Source: Sipunculus nudus (lineage: Eukaryota > Annelida > Sipuncula > Golfingiida > Sipunculidae). Taken from it: a stretch of 64,000 nucleotides of DNA. Positions 36,470 through 49,193 of this stretch are shown piece by piece. Within the stretch, counting starts at the first letter, position 1. Every line of letters begins with the position of its first letter. The DNA lies in assembly GCA_026874595.1 (NCBI GenBank), contig CM049309.1:2642076-2706075 (forward strand), in the 5' to 3' direction. Under the pieces are notes generated by a model. The model was not told where the DNA came from. It ran no database searches and saw only the letters and a program-made list of their open reading frames with translations. Both the position numbers and the translations under genes were made by a program.

Positions 36470-39400
36470 TTTATTTACAGTGATTTGTGTCACATTGTAC
36501 ACTAACACAGGTATGTCTGGTTTGATACATGTTATGATGCTGATAATGTTAGTGATCTACAATACAGCAGGACTGAACGTTATTGTGCAGTCAACCCACT
36601 CTCCTCTTCCCCGCTGCAACATTTGCAGTTTTCTGGATAAGTGTATATAATTGTATATACTAAACAACATTTCTGTAAATTTTCACTGATGAGGAACAAA
36701 CAAATAATCCAGATCAGTACAACTGAAAAATAAGACCAAGAATACAACACATACTAGGAGAGTCCAGAAACAGAAAAAGACAAAATATTTATGTCCTACA
36801 CCAAAACTTAAACACCTGGACCCTGTTATCTTAGCACGGTAACCTCAATTTTAATCTAACAACTATTTCAGCTCAGATCAGTACAAAAGCGGAGTAGAGT
36901 AACCATTATTCCACAAATAAATATATTTTTACACCTGACTTATACTGCACTGCCCTAGGCCATTATATAGTACTGATCCCTATCATCTTACGACTTAGAC
37001 ATTACGGAAATACTCCCATTAGTTCAAAGGTCATCCCATATTCAAAATGGAACATCCTTTCCAAGCCATACTGAATAAGCTTAGTATTTGAGCATCACAT
37101 ACATTTGCAGCTGATTCATGATATATTTTTTAAATAACAATTTACTAAGTTTAACAACAGGAGTCTTGCATTTGCTCCAATAACACTAGCATCACATAAG
37201 AGTCAACAAAGATGTCAGAGTGACTGCAATAGCCATGTCAAAAACAGAAGTGAAATTCTTGATAAGGAAAAAATATATTTGTCTTTTATGACAAGGCCTC
37301 TCCCTTACAGTTATCATGTAATTTAGAATAAAGTAGACTAATCATTAAATATGTCTATTTTGGCCTATTTTCTGACAACATCACCATGTTCAATACAAAA
37401 CACAGCATACTGGTTTGTCAAATTTCTGGACACTGACAAGCATGTTACCAAAAATTTACATTAATAAATCATGCAGGGCACAGGAAATCATAGCAGTCAC
37501 CACAGTGATAGCATTTACGTTTTGGTTAGTTTATACATGTTTTCTTTTGTGTTGATTCCTTTCATAGCTTAATGTTAAGATTACCACCTATACACAGCAA
37601 CATCCTTGCTACAGGCAGGATCACAGGACAGCCCTTGCAGTGCAGTTTTTCATATGACTGGTGTAATGACTCAACATAGGTCATACCAGTCAAACATTAA
37701 CACCTGTATAAACAGCTAGCATAACATCCGATGATAATCATGCATTGACCAGTCTTGAAAGGCAGTGAAAAATGTCATGAAATTAATATTACAGTGAATG
37801 ACGCATGCAACAGTACAGTGCTGGCCTAAGCATCATTCATCATACATGCAAGGAAGTCAAGCAGAGAGAAATAATAACTGCCATTCCCTCCATACAAACA
37901 CAGGTGCCCCAAACACAAGATTATATGTGCATCATGTTCAGTATCCTATACAGTATCTTAATATTGATCAATGATGGGTACCTGGCTGGCCTCTACCTTA
38001 ACAGATCTAACATAAACTATGATAGAAAAGCAGGACCACATCCAACACAAATCATATGCAACAATAGTCTATGTAACATCTCACCATGGCAGTGAACAGA
38101 TCATTTTGACTTTATCAATCTCATTTCAATATATCAAAAAAATTGCTAGTTCTATCATTATTACCACATATATTAATGTATAATTTAAATTAAGTCTTAT
38201 CCAGCATCACAATTCTCAAAATAAAACTTGCACCAAGCACTGACTTAGGCGTTTCTGGACTTTCACATGCAGCATATAACAAGAAGTGACCCATGGATTA
38301 TGCTGCTCAGTAATCATAATTTATATTGCCCTCGGGTGCCCATGAGTTTTCATGTCAGGTTTGTTTGAAGCCATTTTAAATGGGTGGGTAAAGTGTATCA
38401 GGGTAAAAAAGCATGACACACCAAGACCATACAGCTCTTATATAAGATGTTATGAAACCTGAACACATGTATTACTGCAGGCAGTTTTACATAATTGGCA
38501 AATGGTCCATGATTCTAAGCTATACAACCAATTTAAGATACCGACGTAGCAGCTGCTGTCCAGAGCATAATGATCAGAATATAGTTACAGTCTCTGTTAT
38601 CCAGACCCGTGACCTCTAAAATCTCCAACGCGGCATAATCAGCAGAACCATAATTTTCATGATCTACTTTTCCTGGAGTTTCTTGGACTACCAGGTATTT
38701 ACAGTGTGCCATATATATTCAAACAAAATTAAATACTGGTAGCTGTGACCCAAATGCAATGAAGCTCATCTAACAAGCTTTTTATTTTCACACACACATA
38801 AAGATAGAAAATCTAAAACTGACACAGGTAGTGATGTGGTTGTTTTGGAGAAAAAAGAAAGATGACTTGGCTAATACTGGAATATCATTTTAACCTTAAA
38901 CTCTGACATAATTGTTATTATAAAAGCCTTCAATTACAACCAAATATGGGCACCACCAGTTATGATACTCTGTGAAAGTTACTGGAGATTTAATAAAGAT
39001 GTATGCTCATTTCAGGACAACCAAGACAGTTACTGAAATAATTTTTAATAAATAAAATGCACCATATTTCTTTAGTTGTCCATCTAATTTGTTAGGCACT
39101 GCATCACAAGTGTCACTGCCTGGCTGGTAAATACATAAATTATTATGCCTGCATAAGTTGTGAAAAAGTTGATGACTATGTCCTCGCCAGTCTTGCATTT
39201 AGTAGCATTTACTATTTAGTAGTAAACCAAACTTTCAATAATCAACAACCTTAGGACAATGGGGTTATCATTTAAAAGTATAATTATACATATCTCATGT
39301 AGTCAGTTAAAAAATATTAAGACACAGGATTCTTGTTTGAGAAGTTCACATTTGCTTTATCATAACAATAAAGAAAACGTTTAATTTCTTTTTATTACCA

Positions 39401-40007
39401 GTAGTGACCTCATCTGCCTTTCTGTGAATACATTGATACATTCCAACCATTTTTGCCACCAGTCAACTGGCTCTGATGACAGTGAAGAAAGGCCCATTTT
39501 CAGTAAATTAAATTTTTCAATTATTACATCATCATTTTGGCCACATTTTATTGCACTTAGTATTATGTTGCAAAATATTAGGATTCTATAAGATGTCAAT
39601 TTTATTAATAAAATCCCATACATGGTATGTTATTCTTCAAAAATTTTTTTACTGCCAAGTGACCAAACAAGAAATGATTATGCTGAACTGCTTCTTTCAG
39701 AATAACTGTAGACAGAAACAAGAATTGTGTATAATTAAGTACAAATCTCTAGTCTATACATGCAAGGTGCATATGAAGAAGATAAAATATGAGCTAAATG
39801 TGTCCATATTTTGTTCGAAGTTGACATGCTAACTACCCTCTGATATAACAGCACTGATTAAATTCAGACAATTTGTACATCTTTTTCTATGAGGATACAG
39901 GTTGGACTACGTTTAGATTCAGCTAGCTCACACATACAGAGAAAGCTGAGCACTGACTAGTGTATGCCGTTTCTGTTTTCCGTAATGCTGTTCTGTTTCC
40001 ATGGAGA
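36470..40007 (-). other. Probable long 3' UTR of EPS15-like gene
   Basis: On the minus strand this runs from the EPS15 stop codon to an AATAAA at 36475-36470. The stretch lacks the interspersed repeats common elsewhere in the window and has no convincing coding exon, which fits a UTR. Its extent is inferred; an earlier poly(A) site is possible. The small open frames in it are not supported as genes. Confidence 0.4.
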
Positions 40008-40145
40008 CTATGAGTCCTGTTTACTTAAAGCGATAGCAAGCTCGAGGTCTGCTTGTTCCTGAGCGCTGATCCGTTGTTGTCGCTCTTTTTCTGCCCGCTG
40101 GCTCTCCTGCTGTGCCCACTGGACCTGTTCCTCCTCTGACCCGAA
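40008..40145 (-). CDS. EPS15: EPS15/EPS15L1-like, last exon: two ubiquitin-interacting motifs
   Basis: After acceptor CATCTTCAG the exon encodes 45 residues plus TAG (stop at 40010-40008). It starts FGSEEEQVQWAQQESQRAEK, which contains a first UIM (acidic run, then A-x-x-x-S), and ends with EQADLELAIALSKQDS, a second canonical UIM. The paired C-terminal UIMs bind ubiquitinated cargo and are diagnostic of EPS15 and EPS15L1, endocytic adaptors of clathrin-coated pits. It joins exon 43245-43532 in phase 0. The stop lies within seven residues of the second UIM. Confidence 0.92.
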   Translation of the reverse strand, partial: FGSEEEQVQWAQQESQRAEKERQQRISAQEQADLELAIALSKQDS

Positions 40146-43100
40146 CTGAAGATGGAGGGATAGACATAGAGACACTCACACAAACACACACACACAAAGC
40201 ATGTTCATCATTAACATCATGCAAAAACACCAAGTCTAGGTAATATAAGCATGCTTGAGGTAGCTGAATTGACAAATTATGTGACAGTAGCTAGATGGTA
40301 GTGTTGTATGATTTGATCATATTTTAGCTGAATTAAATCAAATCATGACATTCTGACAAAACTTGATTTATAAGAAGTCGATTCACTAAAATTCTTTATC
40401 TTAACTAATGAAAAGGACTGTTTTGCATGGTAAAGTTTACATTTTTTGTTCACTCTCATGAAAACGTTCTGTTAATCTGACCCTGACCTTTAATATATAG
40501 AACTACATAATATCTTCTAAGGTAATCCAAGATATTGACCTTTCAGAACAAAAACAAAAGAGCCAATTAGCACAATCAACTGTGTTTAGATATGATTTTG
40601 GCTTAATTTTGCAATGAGCAGAGGCAAGTTTAGCAGGTATTAGGTAGAACGTGGTACGGCAGACCAGGCTGGAGGCTGTATGCGACACTCATGCCGGGAT
40701 TCAGCAAGACGCAAGGACTGCTTGTTGTTGAGGATGGGACAATTTTACACCAGTTAGAGTAGACAAGTTTATTCTACATTTAAACATGGCAAAGTCTTTT
40801 TATTTCAAATAAGAAAAAAACTATGAAAGCATTTTACCAATATTTCAGGTATGCAGAGGCTGACTACACACTTTAGGCCATCTCAGCAGAATGGAAACAC
40901 TGTATGCATTTCCATTATATAAGGAAGCGTGTGTGTGTGTGTGTAGGAATATTTATCTGTTTTTGTGAGCTGGGGCATTTTGCTTGCCAAAATTAAATAT
41001 TGGAATACCACTAAAGTTATCAGATGCATGCAAATAAAACAAAACATCTTAGGGCAAGAACAGGAGAAGAAAAGGTTTAATAAGGATCATGCGAAAGCAC
41101 CAGGTGGCCAACCAGCTCAGTGGAAACTGCTCCAGAGTGACTGTCCGTCCTCAAACTGGCCGAGTGCAGTGGAGAAGAAGAACAGACAAGGCATCAACAA
41201 ACTTAGGAGTCAGAATTTATCACCGGGTTTTTAATTTTGTGGATTTTGTCAATTATCAGTTTCCATCACTGCAGGGTTCCCAGCATTTCAGGACATAAAA
41301 AATTCCTGCATTTAACATGATGAATTTTCATAATTTTTGTATAATTAATTAATTTGCCTTATTTCTAGTTTGACGTGTCTTCAATGTTAAAGCAATGAAC
41401 AGTAGTTGCAGTGATTATAGCAAAAGACACAAACATATAGCATGTGTTATGTTTATATGTACTTTAATACAAAACCTCCAGTGCCAATCATTCTTAATGA
41501 CAAAAAGATAAATATGAGAAACTGACCCCTTTTCATTTTTGGGCAAATCAGATTTTCTCAGATTTAAGGAAATTTTTCAAATTCTCTTCAAGAATTTCAA
41601 GATTTCCTATATCTCTATGACAACTGGGAACCCTGCCCGGTATCAAACAAACAAACAAAATTTGTGCAAAAAATATGGATTAGAATTATGATCTGCCTGT
41701 CTTCATAAACATCTCACAAAAACTTTGAATTATTTATTTCAAAATGATTTCATTAAAAGCTTGCACCATTCTCATAATGTGAACTTCAAAATCATTGAAA
41801 ACAACTAGTTTCCACTAGATTCTCTATCAGGGTTTACAAACTAAATCATCCAGGACCAGAAATAGTTAAGAACATATAGGTCCTAAATTAAGGCCTCTGT
41901 ATGTCCAAATTCCTAGACGGCATTCTGGCGGACATACTTGGATATCTGGCAATTTAAAAATTTGAATATTCTCTCATAGGTCCAACCTTAAAAAAAAATA
42001 TTTCAGGCAATTTCTTGAATGGTTTGAGAGACAATGCATGTTAAAAAGGATTCTAATATGGCTGCATGGTGGCCCTATTAGATTTCTGATGACACCAATA
42101 TTCTACAGTGTAAATTTTCTTATAGGGACCAATCATTAAAAAAATTCAGGCATTCTTAGAATGGTTCCAGCGAAAATGTGCAGGAAAAAATGTAACAGAC
42201 AGACAGACACACAACTAACTATGGAGGGCTGACATATCTACATGAGATCTGATTCGGGGAAATATTCTGCTTTTTAATTAGTGTAAAAACCATAACCACA
42301 AAACTTTGAACCCTGGAAGATTTCTGAACCCACAGTACCTTTTACTCACTTCCTAGACTACATGTTTGGTCCCTGCAGGACAGAACAATTAGATATCTGT
42401 ACATAACTAGCATAATCTGTATAAAATATCAATTATTCACATAAGTGTTATAAGGGAGGCAAACCATTATAAGGGACACAAAGATTATGCCATCCAGAGT
42501 CGACTCTTTGATTCCTATTCAACTTACAAGAGATATATCACTTAAAATGTTTCATCCATAATAAGAAAAGGGGAAGAGAAAATTTCCTTTATCTTAAAAA
42601 GGTCAGAAGAAGATTGGCAAATTGCTCTGATTTCTGAAAATGCCAATATGTTCATATTACACCAAATGATCAATTTTCATGTTTTTTTTGTGACTTTTCT
42701 TACAGATGTTTAGAGGTATGTGAACACTGACCATCCATGACCTGACCAGGTTCACATCTCTCCAGCAGAAAACAATCAGTGATAAAACGTATCGAATGTG
42801 TTTAAAGTACAATACCATAAATAAAATTTCTGAACTATAAACAAAAGATATTTCAAGTGCTCTCAGTTAAACTGTGTGAACAAGGCATTAATTAATACAA
42901 TTAATCATTACAACAAACTAGCCTTATATCCTTATCAAAATGCTATTAATGGTTTGTTTATGTTCCTCTTTTAAAAGTAAATTCCTGTGTGTTCCCCAAG
43001 GCACAATTTTATTAATCAAACAATTTGCACATTCACATGTACTATTAGTATTAAAATAAAAAATTTCAACAAGAATCATTAGGGGTATTAGTACACCTTG

Positions 43101-43244
43101 CCTGGACTGAAGTCAGCAAAACACTGGGATTAAAACTGCACAAAGTTAATTAAAAGTGCTATTACTTCACATTTCCTTGGCTGATGTCCCCAAATCACTA
43201 CAACTAAAATTTACAAAATAAAGTAAAAAGATTTTTTAATTCAC
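40146..43244 (-). other. EPS15 intron with several repeats
   Basis: A 3.1-kb intron containing a CA/GT microsatellite near 40180-40196, another at 40930-40944, a MITE candidate (41271-41636) and a partial copy of the neighbouring exon end (43096-43125). Otherwise AT-rich with no supported gene. Confidence 0.7.
41271..41636. mobile_element. Candidate MITE with 13-bp terminal inverted repeats
   Basis: Begins GCAGGGTTCCCAG and ends with its exact inverse CTGGGAACCCTGC, enclosing ~340 bp of non-coding AT-rich DNA. CAGGG-type ends are seen in hAT elements, but I see no clear 8-bp target duplication, so the superfamily is left open. Confidence 0.6.
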
Positions 43245-43532
43245 CTTGCCGGGACTGAAGTCGGCAAATCCAGAGAAGGCATCAGTACTACTGTTGCCAG
43301 AAGATGCAGCAAATGGGTCACTACCACCAAATGGATCAGCAGTAGGCTTGGCTGCTGCAGCCCGTGGAACTGTGGGGCTGACTCCGCCTTTTTTAGGTGC
43401 AGGGGGGCGGGGCGGAGCCTTCCTCTTCGGGGGTAGGGCAGGACTAGGAGAACCTCCAGGTATAGCAGGACTAGAGCTTTTGGCAGAAGATGGAGCAAAG
43501 GGGTCACTCCCAAAAGGATCATCTGATGGGAA
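43245..43532 (-). CDS. EPS15: EPS15-like exon: DPF motifs and Crk-type proline-rich motif
   Basis: Acceptor TTTCTTTCCAG, donor AAG|GTGAAT, 96 codons, phase 0 on both sides. The peptide starts FPSDDPFGSDPFAPSSAKSS and has four DPF tripeptides (AP-2 alpha-ear binding). The central PALPPKRKAPPRPPAP fits the P-x-L-P-x-K ligand of Crk SH3 domains known from EPS15. It ends SGFADFSPGK, like the F-A-D-F segment of vertebrate EPS15L1. It is GC-richer than its introns. A + strand open frame over it is a shadow. Confidence 0.93.
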
Positions 43533-43929
43533 CTGGAAAGAAAGGGATTACCGAGAGAGATGTAGGAGAGCAGTAAAACAGGTGTCCCATGGGCCCATAT
43601 TGTGGAATTAGACAACAAAGCATAAAATATATGTATACTCAAACGATGTCACAATAATGTATGTTGATTAATATCAGTTACCACTTATTAATACTGGTCT
43701 ATTTAAGCTTTACAAATTTTAGTTCTATCCATACATCCACTGTTAAAATATGTATCTTTTGTTTCATACTTGAGTATTCTGAACAACTGATGAAGCAACT
43801 TGGCATAATTACCAGAATATATGCTCTGATGGACACAAATAATCAATAAATTGTCCCTGTAGCAAGGGGTTTAATTATCAAGAAAATACTGGAAGCTCTA
43901 TTAGAAGTACAACAACACTGCCCACTAAC
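43533..43929 (-). other. EPS15 intron
   Basis: A ~400-bp AT-rich intron with donor GTTAGT. No feature recognised. Confidence 0.7.
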
Positions 43930-43994
43930 CTGACTTGTATTGGTAGATGAACCACTTCCCCCACCGAACGGATCAAACGGGTCAAGTTTGGATT
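43930..43994 (-). CDS. EPS15: EPS15-like exon: DPF motifs
   Basis: Acceptor CTATTTTCAG, donor CAG|GTTAGT. Leading AA joins the G left by the previous exon to give GAA. The peptide SKLDPFDPFGGGSGSSTNTS has two overlapping-style DPF motifs that bind AP-2. A short exon of 65 nt, supported by phase and by the DPF pattern. Confidence 0.88.
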
Positions 43995-46900
43995 CTGAAA
44001 ATAGAACAGACAGATTATAAGCAACATCTGACAAATATATATCAACTAGTCATTAGGGGACAACAGAGCTCACCAGTAAGGGGCATTCAGAAAACAAAGA
44101 GCACCGCAGGGCTGCGTAATATGCCTGTCATTTTTCTTGTGATCTCTTAACTCATTAAATATCCATCGATTTTGGGGGGAATTAAATTTAGATGAAATAT
44201 TATATTGGTACATCAATGATTAAGTTTAATTAACGGAAATATCTTTATTAGCAATGGAGCAATGAGCCCAACAAAAACTTCAACCTGACGTTTTCATGGA
44301 CTAAGGAGGCCTGTGACCTTGATGTTTAACCACCAAATCACATGGGAGATTCCTTACCCCAAATATAACACATATATGTAATATGAAAACAACAGGGCGA
44401 CTGGTTGCTGAGTATTAAAGACTTAACAACATACTTTTTACCTGAGTATGGTTGGGATCTGTACATATTTTGTTTGTTAAGTACTAATTACTAGCCGAGA
44501 TATTTTAAACAAGGGACCTATGGGTCACGACGCTCAGCTGTTATATATGATAAAAAAATATTATTTAGAAATGAGGCACATGCTGGTTTTGTGTGGTAAT
44601 AAATATAAGCTGTATTATGAGTTGTTGTTGTTTAGCTTATGTATGATTTTGATAGTACCTTTGGAGACAGGGAAGAGGATTGATTTCATTTATTTTATTA
44701 ACAAATGGAGTACTATTGTCACACAGATTTTGACTTGGCCATATAACTTATAAGCAGAACATATAATATAAGAGTTTAACTATTTATTAAAAAAAATACA
44801 AATATTGTCCCAAATATAATTTTTATTAAAAATAATAAGAGAATCATATGATTTTTTAAAATGAAATATAACTGATTTGATTATTAAAATAATATTAAAG
44901 AATATATTCATGAATGCATTCATGAATACATTTTGAAAGTATTTGCACGAGTATTCATATATTTTCATTTTTACCTGAATTCCCATTCTTTATGCAAGAA
45001 ATTTTATAATGGAGTACAAAATCATATTTGTATTTAAATACAATTACAAAGTATTTGCACCATGTCTGGAATTTATTCAGTTTACACCAAACAATGATGT
45101 TGAGAATCCAGAATATACAAAATTCACACATTTAAATAATGATCATAAGTACCTGGTTTTATGGCTTTTATTTATATTAAAAAATAACTGTAAAAAATTC
45201 ATTTTGGACTAATTTCACATCATTGTACACACTAGACACCTTCATATGATCCCTAATGATTAGTAATGAATAATATGATTTACTTCTTTATCATTAAAAT
45301 TGAACTGAAAAATGCCATAGGTGACTGCATGGTGTTATTTGGAATATGTGACATTCTACCCATCGATACAAGATTCTTATATCATCAGTAACTGCAAGTT
45401 AATTTCCTGTTATTATAAACTAACAAATTCCTTTTCTATTTTTCTTTAATTTGTTATTAAAAACCAATAAAAATTTATTAATTTATTGTTTTTTGTTATG
45501 TTCTTGGTTAAAACTACTAGATGAGTTGGGTTGGACACCTGGATCAACTGTGGCTTGCCATAAGCTGCCTGGATTCCATGTATGCCTCGCCTCAAGCGTG
45601 CATAATTTGATGAAAGGTCAACAAGGTCAACATACAGGTGACTCAAGAGGGGCTGGAGAGAGCCAAAGTCTGACAGGGTCTCATAAAAAACATCAATAAA
45701 AGCTACAATTTTTGGCCAATTTCTTTTTAGCTTTCTAAACTAAAAAGCTGAAATGCTTATGTGTGCATGATATGAAAATTATATCAACAGTGCTCACGGG
45801 AAACAAACGTGCCATGGTCACAGTTGGGCAAAATTTAAGGTACTAATTTTATATTTATACTAAATAAAATTTGAAAAATTCAGAAATAATTTTGGGTATT
45901 CAATTGAATCTTGATTAAATAATGTTACATCCCTGACAAAAAAATCTCTAGCTTCAGCAATGCTCTTGTTAAGGGAGTAAATATATTTCTTGATTTTTTA
46001 CAAAGTGCATTATGTTTGGGCCCATAACTTAAAACAATTACACAATACTGACATCATTCTGGCATGTGCATAGAGAATGAAAAATATGTATATTATTTAT
46101 GATTAAAGTCAGATCAGTGGTTTTGATATTAGGCAGTCTTGAAGTGTAACAATGGGTTTTTAATGGAAAAATGAAGTTTTTCATTAATATCTCGAATGTC
46201 CTAGTGACCAAATTCTTGGCATGGTAGGGCATTTTGGAGACATCTAACTGTATGCCGAATTTAAGGAACTTAGAGCTGAAGCTGGGGAGCTGAGCTCTTG
46301 CAAACTGCATAACACTAGCTTGATGTAAACAATATGTTACATGGTGCTTGAAAACTTGATTAAAATCTACAGTTTTTGATCAACTGGTTTCAAATTTTTT
46401 GTGTTAACAGTTGAAATGCTAACAAAAACATGCTGTGAAAATTAAATCCACAGTACTTACAGGAAAAAAACGTGCCATGGTCAAAGTTGGGCAAAATTTA
46501 AGGTACCAATTTTTTATTTTTATTAATGTTTTAAAAAATTTAAAAGATTTTCATCTAATTTTGGGTATACAATTTAATTTTGATTAATTAAAGTTATATT
46601 ACTGGAAAAAAGGTCCATAGCATTAACATTTTTTGTGTTAAGTGATCAAATATCTTTTCTGATTTTTTACAAAATGCATTATGTTTAGGCCCATAACTTT
46701 TTTAAATTAAATAATACAGACATAATTTCTGGCATGTACATAGGAACTATATAGAGGAATATTTATGGTAAATATGAGGAAAAACAGATGAGTGGTTTTG
46801 ATATTAGGCAGTCCTGAAGTGTGAAAATAGGTTTTTAATAAAAAATTGAGGTTTTTCCTTAATTTCTCAAAGGAACGAAGTTGCAAACACCCAGTTTTTG

Positions 46901-47614
46901 GCTTGGTAGGAGATCTTGGGGACATCTAACATTATGCCGAATTTTGGATTCCTAGGTCTTACGGTTTCAAAACGTGCCACATCTACGGACGGACGGACGG
47001 ACGGACGGACGGACAGACGGACGGACGACGGACAATGGACCACGACTATAGCTCAGATGACTTATAGTCAGCTGAGCTAAAAATGTGCTTAGTATTGTCA
47101 CTGTTCATCAGTCTACTAAGTTCATTGAAATAAATTCATTAGCAATACTTTAACCCGACTTTTTCATGAACAACAGGGGCCTGTGACCTTGACCTTTCTG
47201 GTTTCAGGATTATAATGTGTTAACTTTAACCTGGAGTGTCTACGGATGCCACTGATGCTGACACCAACACTGACCTGACTGGGGTACGGTATAAACTCTC
47301 CTAAACTTCGTTAAGAGATGATTTTCAAAGGAAATTCAGTTTGATGTATCCTGTGTAAAATGCCTGAATATGATTTTAACACTATTGTCAATATCATTTT
47401 CTGCCATATATCATGCACAATTTTTATCATGACTAAAACCCTACAAGTTGTAACAATATCCTATGTCATAATTTTACTACTGCAGACATTACTTACTGGA
47501 CATGGAGTCTCACACAGCTCAAAAAAAATTCCAATTATATCTAAAAATTCACAGAAAAATCATAAGAAATTGCACCCTGCAAGGCCTTCTTTATATATGC
47601 ACTCTATGAAATAC
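43995..47614 (-). other. EPS15 intron carrying a large element (44510-47080)
   Basis: A 3.6-kb intron, most of it one solitary relative of the satellite element. About 515 bp at one side (43995-44509) and 530 bp at the other (47081-47614) are unique AT-rich DNA in which I see nothing else. Confidence 0.7.
44510..47080 (+). mobile_element. Solitary, diverged relative of the E elements (E11)
   Basis: Starts CAAGGGACCTATGGGTCACG and ends CAGCTGAGCTAA. It aligns along its length with E1-E10 but is clearly diverged. It is longer (2.57 kb) because a ~600-bp 3' module, recognisable by CGTGCCATGGTCA and GGCAAAATTTAAGGTA, is present twice (about 45700-46300 and 46370-46980). It ends with a GACG-repeat tract. 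No 44-bp units flank it, so the minisatellite is not part of the element. Confidence 0.8.
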
Positions 47615-47684
47615 CTGAGGTGTTCTGGGTCGCTGTAGAGCCGAATGCTCCACCAAACGGGTCTTCTTTGAAGGGATCACCTTG
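47615..47684 (-). CDS. EPS15: EPS15-like exon: DPF motifs
   Basis: Acceptor GTATTGCAG, donor CAG|GTATTT (leaves one G). The peptide is QGDPFKEDPFGGAFGSTATQ plus NTS. Two DPF motifs. Phase agrees with both neighbours. Confidence 0.88.
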
Positions 47685-49107
47685 CTGCAATACAAAGTAG
47701 TATTTACAATTAATAACACACAACATTTAAATATCAGTAAAGTCTTTACTACACAGAATTATTCTAGATTTCAAACAATTTCTGACAGACATCATATTTA
47801 TTTTACAAGTAATATCTCAGTTTTCCTTGTACATTTACAAAATTTTCAACAGTTGCTAGAAAGAGGGTTTGCTTCAGGTAAATGGAATTGAAGAAATCTG
47901 AAAATAAATACGCAACATGATGGACCTCTGAATATTTAGCAATAGGTGAGAGTATTAAGTGTTCATGAGTGACCTTCTGGAGAAGCCAAAACTACATAGT
48001 CTCAATTGTCAAACTTCAAAATCATTTTTCTAAAAATTCAAGAGAAAGCTTTTTTTACACTGCACATTTTCATTGCATGGTTACCCAGTAGTATTTCTCT
48101 GTAGTTCTAATCTAAAAAGAAAACATTTATTGCATCTAATATGCTTTTAAAAATTCTAATCAAGGCATTTTGTTATGTCCAAAATAACTTCTCTCTTCAT
48201 TTCAGATATACTTGAGTCACTAGTATATTGTGAAGCCCCAGTGCATTGTAGGAAACCATTTCTTTACCCTAAATACAATATGCTCCCGAGGTAGTGGAAA
48301 TCTTACGCTTCTAAAGAAGCAACTGATTTTAACGCTGCCAGCTTTGACCGTTTATGATATATTTAGACACCAGATGGCGGTTCGTTGTCCGCTGAACAAA
48401 ACATGGGTATGATGTGACAAGCAGCCAACCAGATGCCAATTAAAAAACACTCGACAGGCATCCTGGCTCTGCCCATATCTGCGCTTCAAGCACCTATTAC
48501 ATTCAAATTTTAATTGCTCTCTCTGCATTCTCGCATCATCGACCGATTTGATTCTGACAGTATGACTGTGTTAGCGTAGCCATGTGTCTGGTGTCTGCGG
48601 AACTGAAACCAGCCAGCGAGTTGTGCATGCAGCCTTTGTTGATACGTTTCGTTTGAATCACAGCTCACCGACCGACATCCTATGTGCCTGAGGCCCTAAG
48701 CGAACCATGTCTGCAGCAATTTTCTCTGAGCCTGTGGCCTGTTCAGACAGTTACCGGGCGATGAGCTGTCACTCAAAATGAAATGAACATGATTGGCTCC
48801 GTGTATTCCTCGCTTGGCTTCCAGCACAAGGTCTCATCTGATTGGACAAAAAAACACAGCTCCCGACTGATGTAGCAATTTAGGATATGAGGTCATAACA
48901 AACAGCGCTTACCATATAGGAAGTAGACCTATAGTTAAAGCGCTGTGTAAAGAGCGTATAAATACTATAGATTTGTATTATTGTATGTTAGTGTTATGAT
49001 GAAAGAGGAGAGCACAAAGATATCCATTTATCTAAAACAGGTCTGATTCTGAGCTGAGATATCTGTTTACTAACTTTAATTTGTATTAAACCACATGAAA
49101 AACTTAC
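47685..49107 (-). other. EPS15 intron with a GC-richer island
   Basis: A 1.4-kb intron. From about 48220 to 48960 the sequence is less AT-rich, with many CG dinucleotides, unlike the rest of the intron. Confidence 0.65.
48780..48970 (-). promoter_or_regulatory. Possible internal promoter with two CCAAT boxes
   Basis: On the minus strand two CCAAT boxes (in TCCAATCAG and GCCAATCATG) lie ~50 bp apart in the same orientation within the GC-richer island. A TATAAATA lies on the + strand at about 48957-48964. An alternative EPS15 C-terminal transcript or a non-coding RNA could start here. Weak, motif-based. Confidence 0.2.
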
Positions 49108-49193
49108 TTTATCTTTTGAAGAACCAAATGCCCCTTTAAAAGGATCATTACCAAATGGATCAGCAGAGAATCCATCAGATTTGAACGGGTCAC
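49108..49193 (-). CDS. EPS15: EPS15-like exon: DPF motifs
   Basis: Acceptor CTGTTTGCAG, donor AAA|GTAAGT. Leading GT completes AGT with the previous exon. The peptide begins DPFKSDGFSADPFGNDPFKG, giving three DPF motifs in 86 nt. Confidence 0.92.

Noticed and set aside
43246-43611. Plus-strand 121-codon frame (glycine/alanine-rich)
   Set aside because: It is the antisense shadow of an EPS15 exon that has phase-matched splice sites and DPF motifs.
43241-43642. Minus-strand 133-codon frame in another phase
   Set aside because: Overlaps the EPS15 exon in the wrong frame; its leucine/proline content comes from the shifted DPF exon.
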